Part shown: positions 52,983 through 62,385 of the stretch, one piece after another
Numbering within the stretch: the first letter of the stretch is position 1
Layout: each line of letters starts with the position of its first letter
Assembly: GCF_005298075.1 (NCBI RefSeq)
Contig: NZ_SZZH01000003.1
Span: forward strand, 620,001 to 684,000
Length of the DNA: 64,000 nucleotides
Reading direction: 5' to 3'
Source: Nakamurella flava
Lineage (GTDB): Bacteria > Actinomycetota > Actinomycetes > Mycobacteriales > Nakamurellaceae
Notes under the pieces: model-generated
Seen by the model: the letters and a program-made list of their open reading frames with translations, nothing else
Told to the model about the DNA's origin: nothing
The model's database searches: none
Made by a program: the position numbers and the translations under genes

Positions 52983-53893
52983 TGTCCTTCCTCGGTGAGC
53001 GGGGGCCGGCCGGTGGGGGCCAGCCGGTAGCGCTCCTTGACCACCTGCAGGTGCACCCAGCTCTCCACGGTGACCACCGCGGGTAGTCGCCGGATGCGGT
53101 CGATGAGCTCGACACCCTGGCTCATGGTGTCGGCGTGCACGGTGGCCAGGAGATCGAAACGGCCCGCGGTGGTGGCCAGGAAGCGGGTGCCCGGGTCGGC
53201 GGCGACCGCGTCGACGACCGGCTGGATCGGTCCGCGGACCTGAACGCCGACGCCGATGGCCGGGCCGGCCTGGTCGACGGCGGCGGTCGCCACCACGCCG
53301 ACCTTGATGATCCGGCTGTCGAACAACCGACGGGTGCGGATCCGCACGGTGCCCGTCGACAGGCCGGAGCGCCGGCTGAGTTCGCTGAGCGACATCCGGC
53401 CGTCGTCCAGCAGCAGTTCCAGCAGCACCCGGTCGATCTCGTCGACGTCCCGCTCGGAACCCGGTGCGGGGCGCAGCACGTCGACCTCCAGGGACGAGCA
53501 GAGCAGCGTCGTCATGGCCAGGATGCCGTCGGTCGAGCGGACCCGTTCGAGGGCGTCGGCCAGTTCGCTCGGCCCCGGGGTTCGCACCTCGGCGATCAGA
53601 TCGGCCGCCCCGCTGACCAGGGAAACGAACGGGGTGTCGTCGAAAGCGGCCAGCGCGGCGGCGACCTCGGCCACCGGCCGATCCACCCGGATCGAGAGAT
53701 GAGCGACGGCATGCAGTCCCATCACCGACGGGTGGATCACGCTGACCGTCTGGACGGCGCCGCTGGCGAACAGGGTGTGCAGCCGCGCGGCCACCGCGGA
53801 TCGCGAGATGCCCAGCGTCTGCGCCAGGGTCTGCTGCCGGGCCCGTCCGTCCGCCCGCAACGCGGCGAGCAAAGCGGTGTCGATCGCGTCCAC
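52979..53893 (-). CDS. Lrp/AsnC regulator with two tandem HTH-RAM units
   Basis: 304 aa. First unit: DAIDTALLAALRADGRARQQTLAQTLGISRSAVAARLHTL followed by a RAM-type ligand domain. Second unit from about residue 150: DEIDRVLLELLLDDGRMSLSELSRRSGLSTGTVRIRTRRL with its own RAM-like domain (GTRFLATTAGRFDLLATVHAD). Usual Lrp proteins have one unit of about 150 aa. A homologue with the same layout lies at 60294-61253. It is divergent from the ABC importer operon and probably controls it; the ligand is likely the imported amino acid or a derivative. Confidence 0.9.
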   Translation of the reverse strand: MDAIDTALLAALRADGRARQQTLAQTLGISRSAVAARLHTLFASGAVQTVSVIHPSVMGLHAVAHLSIRVDRPVAEVAAALAAFDDTPFVSLVSGAADLIAEVRTPGPSELADALERVRSTDGILAMTTLLCSSLEVDVLRPAPGSERDVDEIDRVLLELLLDDGRMSLSELSRRSGLSTGTVRIRTRRLFDSRIIKVGVVATAAVDQAGPAIGVGVQVRGPIQPVVDAVAADPGTRFLATTAGRFDLLATVHADTMSQGVELIDRIRRLPAVVTVESWVHLQVVKERYRLAPTGRPPLTEEGQ

Positions 53894-54038
53894 GCCTGCC
53901 TCCCCTCACCGCCCGCCGCGGCGTGGCGATACACGATCTTTACAACCACCAGTCAGCGGTCCGACGGTGGCAGAAACGACAGGCCGGACGCAGAATGACC
54001 TGCTTTCGGTCAGCATCTGCCCATATCGGCGGTCAAAT

Positions 54039-54057
54039 CAAGCACGAAACACGCTTG
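54039..54057. promoter_or_regulatory. Inverted repeat before the amino acid ABC operon
   Basis: CAAGC (54039-54043) and GCTTG (54053-54057) around a nine-base centre, in the AT-richer part of the 265-base gap between the divergent Lrp gene and the binding-protein gene. Lrp-type regulators bind such sites. The rest of 53894-54158 shows no gene. Confidence 0.4.
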
Positions 54058-54158
54058 TTACCTACTGATCTGTTGTGCCGGGCGGTTGGCTCCGCCTAGC
54101 GTCTGGCCGCGAAGCCATCGCCCCCTCGGCTCCGTCGTCGCCTCCCGGAGGACCAGTC

Positions 54159-55049
54159 ATGACGCGTTCCCGTTCCGCCCTCGCCCTGCTGGGCGCCATC
54201 ACCACCTCGGCCGCGCTGGCCCTGTCGGCCTGTGGTTCCGGCGGCGGCTCGTCAGCCGCGACCACCAGCTCGCCCGCCGCGAGCGGGTCGGCCGCGTCCG
54301 GCGCGTCCGTGGCCGCCCCGGCCGGACTGCTCAAGGACGGGGAGGTCAGCTTCTGCACCGACCCCGAGTACCCGCCGATGGAGTACTACGAGAACGGAAC
54401 CAGCGGCGAGATCATCGGTTTCGACTCCGACAGCGCCCGCGCCCTGGCCGCGCTGTGGGGGGCGACGCCGACCTTCCAGGTCACGGCGTTCGACGGGCTG
54501 ATGCCGGCCCTGCAGTCCAAGCGGTGCGACATCCTCTGGTCGGCGCTCTACATGAGCGAGGCCCGTCTGCAGGTCGCCGACGCCACGGCCTTCTTCAACA
54601 CGGGTCCCGCGCTGCTGGCACCCACCGGGTCGTCCATCACCACGCAGGACGACCTCTCCGGCAAGACCGTCGCCGTGCAGGGCGGCGGGTCGAACGAGCA
54701 GACGCTGAAGGATCTTTCGGCGACGTTCGAGGCCGCGGGCAAGCCGGGGATCACCGTGCAGCCGTACCCGAAGACCGCGGAGACCGTCGCTGCAGTGACC
54801 AACGGCAAGGCCGACGCGCTCATCGAGACCGACGTCGCGGCCGCCGACATGAAGGCCAAGTCCAACGGCCAGCTGATCATCGTGCCCGGCGTCTTCCCGG
54901 CCGACACCAAGTTCGGCGTCTTCACCGTCAAGGGGTCCGAGCTGAGCCCGGCCGTGGCCGAGGGTATCGCCACGCTCACGAAGAACGGCACCCTGGCCAC
55001 CATCGCGACGAAGTACGGGCTCGACCCCGCGTCGATCCCGGCCGCCTGA
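54159..55049 (+). CDS. Polar amino acid ABC transporter substrate-binding lipoprotein
   Basis: 296 aa from ATG 54159 (GGAGG seven bases upstream). Lipobox LSAC, an Ala/Ser/Gly linker, then a HisJ/GlnH-type fold: LLKDGEVSFCTDPEYPPMEYYENG, GEIIGFDSDSARALAALWG, FDGLMPALQSKRCDILWSALYMSEARLQVADAT, and LSGKTVAVQGGGSNEQTL. The conserved Arg and Asp of amino acid binders are probably in SEARLQV and TDVAAADM. With the neighbouring genes it should take up a basic or guanidino amino acid. First gene of the operon. Confidence 0.93.
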   Translation: MTRSRSALALLGAITTSAALALSACGSGGGSSAATTSSPAASGSAASGASVAAPAGLLKDGEVSFCTDPEYPPMEYYENGTSGEIIGFDSDSARALAALWGATPTFQVTAFDGLMPALQSKRCDILWSALYMSEARLQVADATAFFNTGPALLAPTGSSITTQDDLSGKTVAVQGGGSNEQTLKDLSATFEAAGKPGITVQPYPKTAETVAAVTNGKADALIETDVAAADMKAKSNGQLIIVPGVFPADTKFGVFTVKGSELSPAVAEGIATLTKNGTLATIATKYGLDPASIPAA

Positions 55050-55068
55050 GCCCCCGGGGGATCCGACC

Positions 55069-55833
55069 ATGCAATTCGACGGTGCCATCTTCTGGAACGC
55101 GCTGACGTCCCCGGAGTACCTGCACGGCGCGCTGCTGTCCCTCGGTCTGGCCGCGGCCGCCCAGATGCTGGCCATCGCACTGGGTTTCGTCGTCGCGCTC
55201 GGTCGGATCTCCCGCCGGCGGGTGCCCCGGGCGGCGTCCGCGCTCTACGTGTGGTTCTTCCGGGCCATCCCCACCCTGCTGGTGCTGCTGCTGATCTGGA
55301 ACGCCGGGCCGCAGCTGTTCCCGGCCCTGCGCGAGGACTGGTTCTCGCCCTTCCTGGCCGCCTTCATCGGTCTGGCCGTCGTCGAGGCCGCCTACATGGC
55401 CGAGATCATCCGCTCGGCGCTGCTGAGCATCGACGACGGTCAGGCCCTGGCGGCCCGGGCGCTGGGCCTGAGCCCGCTGCGGGTGCTGGCCAAGGTGCTG
55501 GTGCCGCAGGCCATCAAGGTCGCGCTGCCGCCGACCGGTAACGAGTTCATCGCGATGATCAAGTACACCAGCCTCGCCTCGGTGATCTCGCTGCGCGAGC
55601 TGCTGACCACGGCGCAGGCGGGGGTCTCGGTCACGTTCCGGTACGCCGAGTACTACGTCGCCGCGTTGGTCTACTACCTGGTGATCGTGAGCATCGTGAT
55701 GGCTCTGCAGTGGTGGGTGGAACGGCGTTACCGGTGGGTGTCGGCCACCCGCCCCAAGCGTCAGTCGTCGGTGTGGTCCCGCAAACCCGGATCGGCCGCG
55801 GCCGCCCCGGAGAAGGCGACGGTGCAGGCATGA
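55069..55833 (+). CDS. Amino acid ABC transporter permease
   Basis: 254 aa HisM/GlnP-type permease with five membrane segments and the EAA loop AEIIRSALLSIDDGQALAARALGLSPLRVL. The N-terminal third (YLHGALLSLGLAAAAQMLAIALG) and TLLVLLLIWNAGPQLF are typical. A 45-residue cytoplasmic tail follows the last helix. Only one permease gene is present, so it should work as a homodimer. It follows the binding-protein gene by 19 bases and overlaps the ATPase gene by four. Confidence 0.93.
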   Translation: MQFDGAIFWNALTSPEYLHGALLSLGLAAAAQMLAIALGFVVALGRISRRRVPRAASALYVWFFRAIPTLLVLLLIWNAGPQLFPALREDWFSPFLAAFIGLAVVEAAYMAEIIRSALLSIDDGQALAARALGLSPLRVLAKVLVPQAIKVALPPTGNEFIAMIKYTSLASVISLRELLTTAQAGVSVTFRYAEYYVAALVYYLVIVSIVMALQWWVERRYRWVSATRPKRQSSVWSRKPGSAAAAPEKATVQA

Positions 55834-56606
55834 CCGACACGGCCACCGCCCCACTGCTGCGGGTCGCGAACCTGCACAAGACCTACGGCGCGACCGAGGT
55901 GCTCAAGGGGGTCGACTTCACGGTCCGCCGCGGCGAGGTGAAGGCGCTGCTGGGCCCGTCGGGTTCGGGCAAGTCGACGATCCTGCGGCTGATGGCGCTG
56001 CTCGAAGCGCCGGACCAGGGCGAGATCGTCCTGGACGGTCGACGTCTCGGCGTCAACGCCACCCGGGGCCGGGTCGTCCACCTCCGGGAACGCGAACTCG
56101 CCCGGCAGCGCACCGACATCGGGATGGTGTTCCAGCGGTTCAACCTCTTCAACCACCTGGACGCCCTGCACAACGTGATGCTGGGCCTGACCCAGGTGCG
56201 GAGGGTGCCGCGGGCCCAGGCCCGGGAACGGGCGACCGAGATGCTGGCCCGGGTGGGACTGGCCGACCGGACCGGTCACTTCCCTAGCGAGCTGTCCGGT
56301 GGGCAGCAGCAGCGGGTGGCCATCGCCCGGGCGCTGGTGATGGATCCGAAGGTCATGCTGTTCGACGAGCCGACCTCGGCGCTGGATCCCGAGCTCGTCG
56401 GCGAGGTGCTCGGGGTGATGGAGCAGTTGGCGGCGGACGGCATGACCATGGTCGTCGTCACCCACGAGGTGCGCTTCGCCCGCCGGGTGGCCGACGAGGT
56501 GGCCCTGTTCGACGGCGGCCAGATCGTCGAGCAGGCCGGCCCCGACGACTTCTTCGACCGCCCCCGCCACGAGCGGACCCGGCGCTTCCTGCAGCACGTG
56601 CACTGA
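55830..56606 (+). CDS. Amino acid ABC transporter ATPase
   Basis: 258 aa. Walker A LLGPSGSGKSTILRLMAL, Q-loop GMVFQRFNLFNHL, signature LSGGQQQRVAIARALVMDPKVMLFDEPTSALDPE (with Walker B), and H-loop VVVTHEVRFARRVADEV. This is the GlnQ/HisP subclass, whose F-Q-R/H-FNLF Q-loop is diagnostic of polar amino acid importers. It starts inside the stop of the permease gene (ATGA). Confidence 0.96.
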   Translation: MTDTATAPLLRVANLHKTYGATEVLKGVDFTVRRGEVKALLGPSGSGKSTILRLMALLEAPDQGEIVLDGRRLGVNATRGRVVHLRERELARQRTDIGMVFQRFNLFNHLDALHNVMLGLTQVRRVPRAQARERATEMLARVGLADRTGHFPSELSGGQQQRVAIARALVMDPKVMLFDEPTSALDPELVGEVLGVMEQLAADGMTMVVVTHEVRFARRVADEVALFDGGQIVEQAGPDDFFDRPRHERTRRFLQHVH

Positions 56607-56641
56607 ACATCCTCTCTCCACCAAGCCAGGAGCTGCCGCGT

Positions 56642-57631
56642 ATGCCGTCCGCACCGCTCGCCGTCTACACCGACGTCGACGACCTCGACCCGACCCCCGG
56701 CGTGCACCTGTTGCGGGCCGCCGGGTTCCGCGTCGAGGTGCTCGAGACCCGCGACGAGGAGGAGATTCTCGCCGCGGCGCAGGACGCGCAGGCGCTGCTC
56801 GTCGGCTATGCGCCCATCCCCGCCTCGCTCATCGAGCGGCTGCCCCGGTTGCGGGTGATCGCCCTGCTGTCCCGCGGCTGGGACACCGTCGACGTCGAGG
56901 CGGCGACCCAAAGGGGCGTCTGGGTGGCCAACCTGGACGACCTGTCGTCCGACGAGGTCGCCGACCACACCTGGGTGCTGGCCGGAGCCCTGTTGCGGGA
57001 CCTGCCGTTCCATCAGGCCGCGGTGCGCCGTGGCGACTGGCTGGCCCGTCGGATGCCGCCGCCCCGGCGGCTGTCCACGGTGACCGTGGGCCTGCTCGGC
57101 CTCGGCCGGATCGGCGCGAAGGTGGCGGCCCGGGCGGCCGGGCAGGTGGCCGAGGTCATCGGCCACGACCCGTGGCTGCCGGACGGGGTGGCGGTCCCGC
57201 ACGTGCGCCGCGCTCCGCTGGACGAGGTGCTGGCGGCCGCGGACGTGGTCAGCCTGCATCTGCCGCTCACCGACGACACCCACCACCTGGTCGACCCCGG
57301 GTTCCTGGCCCGGATGCGTCCCGGATCCCGGCTGGTCAACACCGCCCGCGGGGGACTGGTCGACGTGGGTGCGCTGACGGCCGCGCTCGACTCCGGGCAG
57401 CTGTCCGGGGCCGCGCTCGACGTCCTGGACGTCGAGCCCCCGGCGGCCGGTCATCCGCTGCTGCAGCGCGACGACGTGCTGGTCACCCCGCACGTCGCCT
57501 ACCTGTCCGACGTCACGCGCCGGACCTACGTCACCGAGCAGGCGACCAACGTCCTGGAATGGGCGCGGACCGGCCGACCGGTCTCCCCGGTCAACGACGT
57601 GACCCCCGCCACCACCGGAGGAACCCGATGA
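56642..57631 (+). CDS. D-2-hydroxyacid dehydrogenase family protein
   Basis: 329 aa. NAD-binding VGLLGLGRIGAKVAARA and the catalytic triad positions: Arg in VNTARGGLVD, Glu in LDVLDVEPPAAGHPL, and His in VTPHVAYLSD. NAD specificity is suggested by HDPWLP after the last strand. Family members reduce 2-oxoacids or oxidise D-2-hydroxyacids. Next to the 2-oxoacid decarboxylase gene it may link the hydroxyacid and oxoacid forms of the imported compound. The stop overlaps the next ATG. Confidence 0.9.
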   Translation: MPSAPLAVYTDVDDLDPTPGVHLLRAAGFRVEVLETRDEEEILAAAQDAQALLVGYAPIPASLIERLPRLRVIALLSRGWDTVDVEAATQRGVWVANLDDLSSDEVADHTWVLAGALLRDLPFHQAAVRRGDWLARRMPPPRRLSTVTVGLLGLGRIGAKVAARAAGQVAEVIGHDPWLPDGVAVPHVRRAPLDEVLAAADVVSLHLPLTDDTHHLVDPGFLARMRPGSRLVNTARGGLVDVGALTAALDSGQLSGAALDVLDVEPPAAGHPLLQRDDVLVTPHVAYLSDVTRRTYVTEQATNVLEWARTGRPVSPVNDVTPATTGGTR

Positions 57632-59253
57632 GCACCCGGACGTTCGGCGAGGCCATCATGGACCTCGTCGCCGACACCCTCGACACCGACACCGTTTTCG
57701 GCATCCCCGGGGTGCACACCATCGAGCTCTACCGGGGAGTGCACCGGCGCGGCCTGCGTTCCGTGGTGCCCCGGCACGAGCAGGGCGCGGGCTTCATGGC
57801 CGACGGCTACACCCGGGTCACCGGCAAGCCGGGCGTCTGTCTGCTCGTCACCGGCCCGGGCCTGATCAATGCGCTCACCCCGGTGGCGCAGGCCTGGCAC
57901 GACTCCCAGCCCATGCTCGTGCTCGCGGCCGCCACCGCCAGCACCGACCTCGGCCGCGGCCGGGGACCGCTGCACGACGTCAACGACCAGGCGGCCATCG
58001 CCGCCCCGGTCACCTCCATCAGCGAGGTCGTCACCGACCCCGACCGGTTCGCCGAACTGCTCGGGCAGGCCGTGGCCGGGTGGGCGGCCGGGCGGCCGCG
58101 ACCCGTCCACCTGGCCGTCCCCACCGACCTGCTGGCCCGGCCGACCGGGCCCATCACCCCCGCGCCGGTCACCGCCCGCCCACCGCGGCCTAAGGCCGCC
58201 GAGCTGGCCGCGGCGGCGACCCTGCTGGCCGGCGCCCGTCGGTCGGTGCTGGTGGTCGGGGGCGGCGCGGTCGACGCCGCCGCCCAGATCCGCAGCCTGG
58301 CCGAACGTCTCGACGCCCCGGTGATCACCACCGGCAACGCCAAGGGCCTGCTGCCCGAGGACCATCCGTTGTCGGTGGGCACGCTGCTGCCGTTCCCCGC
58401 CCCGCTGCGCCTGCTCGCCGACGCCGACGTCGTCCTGGCCGTCGGCACCGAGTTCAGCGAGGTCGACCGCATCTACACCGGCGCGCCGCTGGGCATCACC
58501 GGAGCGGTGGTGCGGGTCGACATCGACCCGGCCCAGCTGCACGAGCCGGTGCCCGCGCGCGTCGGTCTGGTCGGGAACGCCGCCGAGGTACTGGACGACC
58601 TGCAGCGGGCGCTCACCGGGAGCGGTGTCGCACCCGGACGGGCGGACGAGGACGGCGCCGTCCGGGCCGGCCGGGCCCGCCAGGTCGAGTTCACCGGCCA
58701 GACGGACGGCCACCGGCCGTGGCTGGCGGCCATGGCCGACGTCCGGACCCCGGACACGGTCGTCGCCCTGGACTCGACCCAGCTGGCCTACAGCGCCATC
58801 CACGTGCTCGGCGCCCAGCGCCCCCGGACCTGGCTCGCACCCTACGGTCTCGGCACCCTCGGGCCGGCGCTCCCGATGGCCGTCGGGGCTCGGGTCGGAC
58901 GGCCGGACGTCCCGGTGATGGCCGTCGCCGGCGACGGCGGGTTGCTGTTCACCATCGCCGAACTGGCCACCGCCGTCGACGAGGGCGGCCCCCTGACCCT
59001 TGTCGTGTGGGACAACGCCGGTTACGGCGAGATCCGCGACTCGTTCGACCGGGCCGGGGCACCCCGGGTCGGCACCGAGACCACCGCGCACGACATCGTC
59101 GCCATCGCCCGTGGTTTCGGGGCCTTCGCCACCCGGGCCGACGATCCCGACGCCTTCCGGCGCGACCTGAAGGCCGCCGCCGACCGCCCCGGTGTGTCGG
59201 TGGTCGTCGCCACCGATCCGACCGGCTGCACCCGTCCAGGAGGACGATCGTGA
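57628..59253 (+). CDS. ThDP-dependent decarboxylase, 5-guanidino-2-oxopentanoate decarboxylase type
   Basis: 541 aa, acetolactate synthase-like fold. The N-terminal [61 protein letters not shown] includes the catalytic Glu (HEQG). This wording is that of the group annotated as 2-ketoarginine (AruI-type) decarboxylase. The middle domain has [19 protein letters not shown], and the ThDP-binding [29 protein letters not shown] is complete. In the arginine transaminase route AruI makes 4-guanidinobutyraldehyde. It lies between a dehydrogenase and a ureohydrolase gene; GGAGG precedes the ATG, and both ends overlap the neighbours. Confidence 0.85.
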   Translation: MSTRTFGEAIMDLVADTLDTDTVFGIPGVHTIELYRGVHRRGLRSVVPRHEQGAGFMADGYTRVTGKPGVCLLVTGPGLINALTPVAQAWHDSQPMLVLAAATASTDLGRGRGPLHDVNDQAAIAAPVTSISEVVTDPDRFAELLGQAVAGWAAGRPRPVHLAVPTDLLARPTGPITPAPVTARPPRPKAAELAAAATLLAGARRSVLVVGGGAVDAAAQIRSLAERLDAPVITTGNAKGLLPEDHPLSVGTLLPFPAPLRLLADADVVLAVGTEFSEVDRIYTGAPLGITGAVVRVDIDPAQLHEPVPARVGLVGNAAEVLDDLQRALTGSGVAPGRADEDGAVRAGRARQVEFTGQTDGHRPWLAAMADVRTPDTVVALDSTQLAYSAIHVLGAQRPRTWLAPYGLGTLGPALPMAVGARVGRPDVPVMAVAGDGGLLFTIAELATAVDEGGPLTLVVWDNAGYGEIRDSFDRAGAPRVGTETTAHDIVAIARGFGAFATRADDPDAFRRDLKAAADRPGVSVVVATDPTGCTRPGGRS

Positions 59254-60302
59254 CCCTGCAGTCCCACCGCACCAGCGACCTCGCGCCGCCGGCGCCGCTG
59301 CTCGAGATGCCCCGGGTGCAGCACACCCCCGACGAACCGGTCGGTCCCGTCGACTCCTCCCGGGTCCCCCGATTCGCCGGCTGGGGGACCTTCGCCCGGC
59401 TCCCGCGGATGGACGAGGTCCCCACGGCGGACGTGGCCGTGCTGGGCATCCCGTTCGACTCCGGGGTCTCCTACCGGCCGGGGGCCCGGTTCGGTCCGGC
59501 GGCCATCCGGGAGGCCAGCCGCCTGCTCCGGCCCTACCATCCGGCGCTGGACACGTCGCCGTTCCGGGTGGCCCAGGTGGTCGACGGCGGTGACCTGCCC
59601 GTCAACCCGTTCGACATCGGCGCGGCCCTGGACACCGTGGACGAACACCTGAGCGGGCTCTACGCGGCCGGGGTCAGCCCGCTGGTCATCGGCGGCGACC
59701 ACACCATCGCCCTGCCCGCGCTGCGGGCCGCCCACCGCGCCCACGGTCCGGTCGCGGTGCTGCACTTCGACGCGCACCTGGACACCTGGGACACCTATTT
59801 CGGGGCGGACTACACCCACGGCACCCCGTTCCGGCGGGCGTCCGAGGAGGGTCTGCTCGACCTCGACGCGCTCAGCCACGTGGGTACCCGGGGCCCGCTC
59901 TACGCGGCCGAGGATCTGACCGAGGACCGCCGGCTGGGCTTCGGCATCGTCACCTCCGCCGAGGTCGGCCGGCGCGGCGTCGACGAGGTGGTGGCGGCGC
60001 TGCGGGAGCGCATCGGTGACCGCCCGCTGTACGTCTCGATCGACATCGACGTCCTGGACCCGGCCCACGCGCCGGGCACCGGAACCCCGGAGGCCGGGGG
60101 CCTGACCAGTCGCGAGCTGCTCGAGATCCTGCGTGGACTGGACGGTCTCGACCTGGTCGGCGCCGACGTGGTGGAGGTGGCCCCGGCCTACGACCACGCC
60201 GACATCACCGCGGTCGCCGCCTGCCACGTCGCCTACGACCTGGTCACGCTGCTGGCCCGCCGCCGGGCCGTCCGGTCTCGGGTCGCCGAGCCCTCAGCCT
60301 GA
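59250..60302 (+). CDS. Ureohydrolase (agmatinase/guanidinobutyrase family)
   Basis: 350 aa from GTG 59250, overlapping the previous stop (GTGA), with AGGA six bases upstream. The binuclear Mn2+ ligands are all present: His in [13 protein letters not shown], the Asp-His-Asp group in [15 protein letters not shown], and the Asp pair in [30 protein letters not shown]. It cleaves urea from a guanidino group. Next to a ketoarginine decarboxylase-type gene, guanidinobutyrase is the best guess, but agmatinase or guanidinopropionase are equally possible. The first 45 residues are extra. Its end overlaps the convergent Lrp gene by nine bases. Confidence 0.92.
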   Translation: MTLQSHRTSDLAPPAPLLEMPRVQHTPDEPVGPVDSSRVPRFAGWGTFARLPRMDEVPTADVAVLGIPFDSGVSYRPGARFGPAAIREASRLLRPYHPALDTSPFRVAQVVDGGDLPVNPFDIGAALDTVDEHLSGLYAAGVSPLVIGGDHTIALPALRAAHRAHGPVAVLHFDAHLDTWDTYFGADYTHGTPFRRASEEGLLDLDALSHVGTRGPLYAAEDLTEDRRLGFGIVTSAEVGRRGVDEVVAALRERIGDRPLYVSIDIDVLDPAHAPGTGTPEAGGLTSRELLEILRGLDGLDLVGADVVEVAPAYDHADITAVAACHVAYDLVTLLARRRAVRSRVAEPSA

Positions 60303-61253
60303 CGACGGCCCGTCGACCAGGTCGTCCTGGTAGCGCTCCTTGACCACCCGCAGGTGGGTCCAGGTGACGAGCCGACCGGCGCCCGGCAGGGCTCGCAGGG
60401 CGTCCAGTCGCTCGGCCAGTACCGGGAGCGACTCGGCCTGCACGGTGGCCAGCAGCGACCAGCGACCGAGGGTGGTGGCCAGGTAGGTGACCCCGGGCAG
60501 TGCGCCGACCAGGTCGGCCAGCTCGTCGGGGGCGCCGTGCGCCAGGAAGGCCACGCCGGCCTGCACCAGGCCCGCGGTCGCCGGCCGGGGCCGCACCCCG
60601 ATCCGCACCACCCCGGCATCCAGCAGGCGCAGGACGCGGGCGCGCGCCGCGCCGACCGACAGGCCGACCAGTCCGGACAGCACCGAGTAGGACGACCGCC
60701 CGTCCCGTTGCAGCGCTCCGAGCAGCCGCCGGTCGACCTCGTCGATCTCGATCGACGAGCCGGGGGAGGTCGTCCGGGCCGGCGTCGGCGCGGCGGCGTC
60801 GGCGAGAATGGCCAGGTAGACGGTGGTCTCGACGTCGGCCACCGCGGGGTGGGCCGCGATGCGGGCGACGGTGTCGGCCAGCACGGCCCGGCTGCGGGCC
60901 CGCACCTCGGCGACCACCGGCACATCGCCGGCGGTGATCGACACGAAGGGCACGCCGGGGTGGTCGGCGACCGCGGAGGCCGCCGCGGCCGCGGTACCGG
61001 ACGGGGCCACCCGCAGGTGCGCGTACTCGGTCAATCCGAAGACCGCCGGGTGCACGATCCCGACCACGTCGACCACCTCGGTCAGCAGCCGATGGGTCCG
61101 CTGGCGGACCACGGCCCGACTCAGTCCGGTCTCGCGGGCCAGGGCCTCGACCCCGGTCCGACCGTCCCGGGACAGCGCCGTCAGGAGGGCGTCGTCGATC
61201 GGGTCCGCCGTCGGCCTCACCCCGGTGGGCGCCGGCTGAAGTGTTTCCGTCAT
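60294..61253 (-). CDS. Second Lrp/AsnC regulator with two tandem HTH-RAM units
   Basis: 319 aa, same plan as 52979-53893: [40 protein letters not shown] first, and [40 protein letters not shown] second. Both end in [24 protein letters not shown], which shows common origin. It is divergent from the TIM-barrel/Rieske operon and convergent with the ureohydrolase. It probably controls the Rieske operon and possibly its own gene. Confidence 0.9.
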   Translation of the reverse strand: MTETLQPAPTGVRPTADPIDDALLTALSRDGRTGVEALARETGLSRAVVRQRTHRLLTEVVDVVGIVHPAVFGLTEYAHLRVAPSGTAAAAASAVADHPGVPFVSITAGDVPVVAEVRARSRAVLADTVARIAAHPAVADVETTVYLAILADAAAPTPARTTSPGSSIEIDEVDRRLLGALQRDGRSSYSVLSGLVGLSVGAARARVLRLLDAGVVRIGVRPRPATAGLVQAGVAFLAHGAPDELADLVGALPGVTYLATTLGRWSLLATVQAESLPVLAERLDALRALPGAGRLVTWTHLRVVKERYQDDLVDGPSSG

Positions 61254-61331
61254 GTCACACCTTGCAGTAGAAGCGACGCCAGGCTGGCAGATGGGCTGAC
61301 TAGTCCCTTACGCTAGCGCCAGAAAGTTCGC

Positions 61332-61352
61332 CTATCGTTATTTCGACAATAG
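61332..61352. promoter_or_regulatory. Palindrome before the Rieske operon
   Basis: CTATCGT (61332-61338) and ACAATAG (61346-61352), one mismatch, seven-base AT-rich centre. It lies in the 163-base gap between the divergent Lrp gene (61253) and TIM-barrel gene (61417). A plausible Lrp-type operator. Confidence 0.5.
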
Positions 61353-61416
61353 ATCTGTTCGCACTGTCGACCCATGGCCCGTCCCGGGACGGGCTCTTCC
61401 ACCGCTCGGGGACCTC

Positions 61417-62385
61417 ATGACACCAGTACCCGCCGTCGACCGGACCGACGGGCCGCTGACCCTGTCGACCTTCCAGTCGCTGTGGGCGATGGAGGATCTG
61501 CCGCACCGTGGTGACCAGCCGTGGTCGCTGGGGGAGCAGGTCGACCGGATCGCCGGGGCCGGCTTCGACGGTCTCGCCGTGGATCTCGGGGCCCGCCAGG
61601 CGCCCCGTGCCGACGCGATCGGCCCGTTGGCCCGGGACGCCGGGTTGCGGACCGCGGTCTTCGCCTTCCTCGACGGCGCGCCGACCGGGTCGACCTCCCT
61701 GGCGAACGCGCTGACCTACGCCGCGAGCATCGGCGCCCGGGATCTGGTGGTCTGCGGACAGGCCTTCGACCCCGACCCGGCCCGGCTGGCCGCCGTCGTG
61801 CACGACTGGTTCACCCGGGCCGCCGACGCCGGGGTGCGGCTGCAGCTGGAGACGCACCGCAACACCATGACGAACGACATCCGTGCCACGGCGAGGCTGC
61901 TGGACGCCCTCGACCCGGCGGTGACCGTCGCGGTCGACCTGTCCCACCACGTCTGCGGCTGCGAGCTGCCGGACGGGCACCACCCGGAGACCGAGGCCCT
62001 CGTCGACCGCATCCTGGATCGCGCCGGATCGCTGCAGGGGCGGATCGCCACCCGCGGTCAGGTGCAGGTGCCCCTCGACTACCCGGTGCACGCCGCCGCC
62101 GTGGACCGCTTCCGGGACTGGTGGACCCGCGGTTTCGCCGCCATCCGCCGGCGCCGGGCGGCGGGCGAGGACCTACCGGGCGACGTCATCTTCTGCTGCG
62201 AACTCGGCACCACCCCGTACGCCATCACCGGACCCGACGGCCACCAGCTGTCCGACCGGTGGGCCGAAGCACTGACCCTCCGCGACTGGGCCCTGCAGGC
62301 CTTCGCCGCGTCCGCCGCCCATCCGGCCGCCGACCCGCTGTCCGCCACCGCCGGCCGCCCCGCTCCCGTGGAGATCGCATCATGA
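61417..62385 (+). CDS. TIM-barrel sugar isomerase/epimerase-like protein
   Basis: 322 aa AP-endonuclease-2/xylose isomerase fold. Metal-site strands are seen as RLQLETHRNTM (Glu and His), VAVDLSHHVCG (Asp and His) and IFCCELGTTPYAI (Glu). The start LSTFQSLWAMEDLP and WSLGEQVDRIAGAGFDGLAVDLG are typical of the broad family. It includes isomerases, epimerases and dehydratases; no substrate can be assigned. It is the first gene of the Rieske operon, overlapping the oxygenase gene by four bases, so it probably acts on the oxygenase substrate or product. Confidence 0.8.
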   Translation: MTPVPAVDRTDGPLTLSTFQSLWAMEDLPHRGDQPWSLGEQVDRIAGAGFDGLAVDLGARQAPRADAIGPLARDAGLRTAVFAFLDGAPTGSTSLANALTYAASIGARDLVVCGQAFDPDPARLAAVVHDWFTRAADAGVRLQLETHRNTMTNDIRATARLLDALDPAVTVAVDLSHHVCGCELPDGHHPETEALVDRILDRAGSLQGRIATRGQVQVPLDYPVHAAAVDRFRDWWTRGFAAIRRRRAAGEDLPGDVIFCCELGTTPYAITGPDGHQLSDRWAEALTLRDWALQAFAASAAHPAADPLSATAGRPAPVEIAS

